Assembly (NCBI RefSeq): GCF_001429625.1
Contig: NZ_LMSU01000002.1
Coordinates: 806,001-870,000, forward strand
From: Nocardioides sp. Soil805
GTDB taxonomy: Bacteria > Actinomycetota > Actinomycetes > Propionibacteriales > Nocardioidaceae
Length of the DNA: 64,000 nucleotides
Direction: 5' to 3'
Shown: positions 63,557-64,000 of the stretch, piece by piece
How the letters are laid out: each line of letters begins with the position of its first letter
Numbering within the stretch: position 1 is the stretch's first letter
Notes under the pieces: generated by a model
What the model was told of the DNA's origin: nothing
The model's database searches: none
What the model saw: the letters and a program-made list of their open reading frames with translations, nothing else
Made by a program: the position numbers and the translations under genes

Positions 63557-64000
63557 GACGCCGCCACCTCCACGTCACGCACGACGACGGCGCGGTAGGC
63601 GGGGTCGGAGGCGAGCAGGTCGGCGTGCGTCCCGACGGCCACGACGCGACCGTCGACGAGGAAGGCGACCTCGTCCACCGCGTCCAGCAGCAGCGGGCTC
63701 ACCGTGGTGACCACGGTGGTGCGCCCGGCCCGGTGGGCGCGCAGGCGGGCCGCGATCCGCGCCTCGGTGTGGGCGTCGACCGCGCTGGTCGGCTCCACCA
63801 GCACCAGCACCTCCGGGTCGGCCGCGAGGGCACGGGCCAGCACCAGGCGCTGGCGCTGGCCGCCGGAGAAGCTGCGGCCGCGCTCGGTGACGACCGAGTC
63901 GAGGCCCTCCGGCAGTGCCTCGAGGATGTCCTCGGCGGAGGCCGTATGGACGGCCCGCGCCACGTCGCCGCCGCCGCGCTCGTCGAGGCGGTCCCCGAGC
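63553..64000 (-). CDS. ABC exporter half-subunit, C-terminal ATPase part (cut by window edge)
   Basis: The visible 148 residues are the second half of a nucleotide-binding domain: signature SFSGGQRQRLVLARAL is intact, but Walker B is VLVLVEPTSAVDAHTE, with Val in place of the catalytic-site Asp. The switch region is VVTTVSPLLLD, with no His where an H-loop would be. The frame is open to the window end, so the rest lies beyond base 64000. It pairs with the following gene as a heterodimeric exporter. Confidence 0.88.
   Translation of the reverse strand, partial: LGDRLDERGGGDVARAVHTASAEDILEALPEGLDSVVTERGRSFSGGQRQRLVLARALAADPEVLVLVEPTSAVDAHTEARIAARLRAHRAGRTTVVTTVSPLLLDAVDEVAFLVDGRVVAVGTHADLLASDPAYRAVVVRDVEVAAS

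Overview
The window is high-GC actinobacterial DNA. A Nocardioides-like genome (Nocardioidaceae, Propionibacteriales) fits best, judged from GC content, codon use, many GTG starts, short gene overlaps (ATGA, GTGA, TGATG), F420-type and mycobacterial-type gene families, and the order groEL ... guaB - guaB3 - cholesterol-oxidase-like gene ... guaA, which recalls the Mycobacterium groEL1/guaB2/guaB3/choD neighbourhood. The genus is an inference. No rRNA, tRNA, CRISPR array, prophage or insertion sequence was seen.

Layout. 1-14.2 kb: the 3' part of groEL, a membrane glycosyltransferase-like gene, an ACT-GNAT protein, then the guanylate branch (guaB, guaB3, guaA) interleaved with a MerR-DICT regulator, a fasciclin protein, an acetyltransferase, an aldehyde dehydrogenase and a GMC oxidoreductase. 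14.3-16.7 kb: a sodium:solute symporter, a small membrane protein and a VOC protein. 16.8-27.8 kb: a tightly packed purine-degradation operon: a CitE-like lyase (DUF6986 type), uricase, OHCU decarboxylase, HIU hydrolase, allantoinase, ureidoglycine aminohydrolase, xanthine dehydrogenase small and large subunits, XdhC and guanine deaminase. Together they take guanine, xanthine and urate through allantoin towards glyoxylate; allantoate amidohydrolase and a ureidoglycolate-cleaving enzyme are not in the window. 27.8-33.1 kb: a ROK regulator divergent from a xylose/ribose-type ABC importer (binding protein, ATPase, permease), followed by a shortened relative of the binding protein. 33.1-36.6 kb: an arylsulfotransferase-like protein, a secreted endonuclease/phosphatase-fold protein, then a 0.6-kb non-coding array of three ~205-bp units, each carrying a large palindrome. 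36.6-50 kb: an MMPL transporter, a secreted beta-propeller-like protein, a GDPD, an acyl-CoA synthetase, small hypothetical genes, an MhuD-like monooxygenase, two FAD oxidoreductases, a hydrolase, PPK2 and a lipoprotein. 50-57.9 kb: a SnoaL-like protein, SelO, two sigma-factor/membrane-protein pairs, a DUF222-HNH protein and a secreted DUF1906-like protein. 57.9-61 kb: a lipid-type operon (acyl-CoA dehydrogenase, MpaB-like oxygenase, LLM flavin oxidoreductase) behind a perfect palindrome. 61-64 kb: a YqjF/DUF2071 protein and two ABC exporter half-subunits, the last cut by the window edge.

A recurrent signal across the window is a -10-like hexamer (TAnnnT or nAnnnT) lying 6-8 bases upstream of the start codon of at least fifteen genes on both strands. 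This is the arrangement expected for leaderless transcripts. The most unusual non-coding structure is the tandem palindromic array at 35981-36595.
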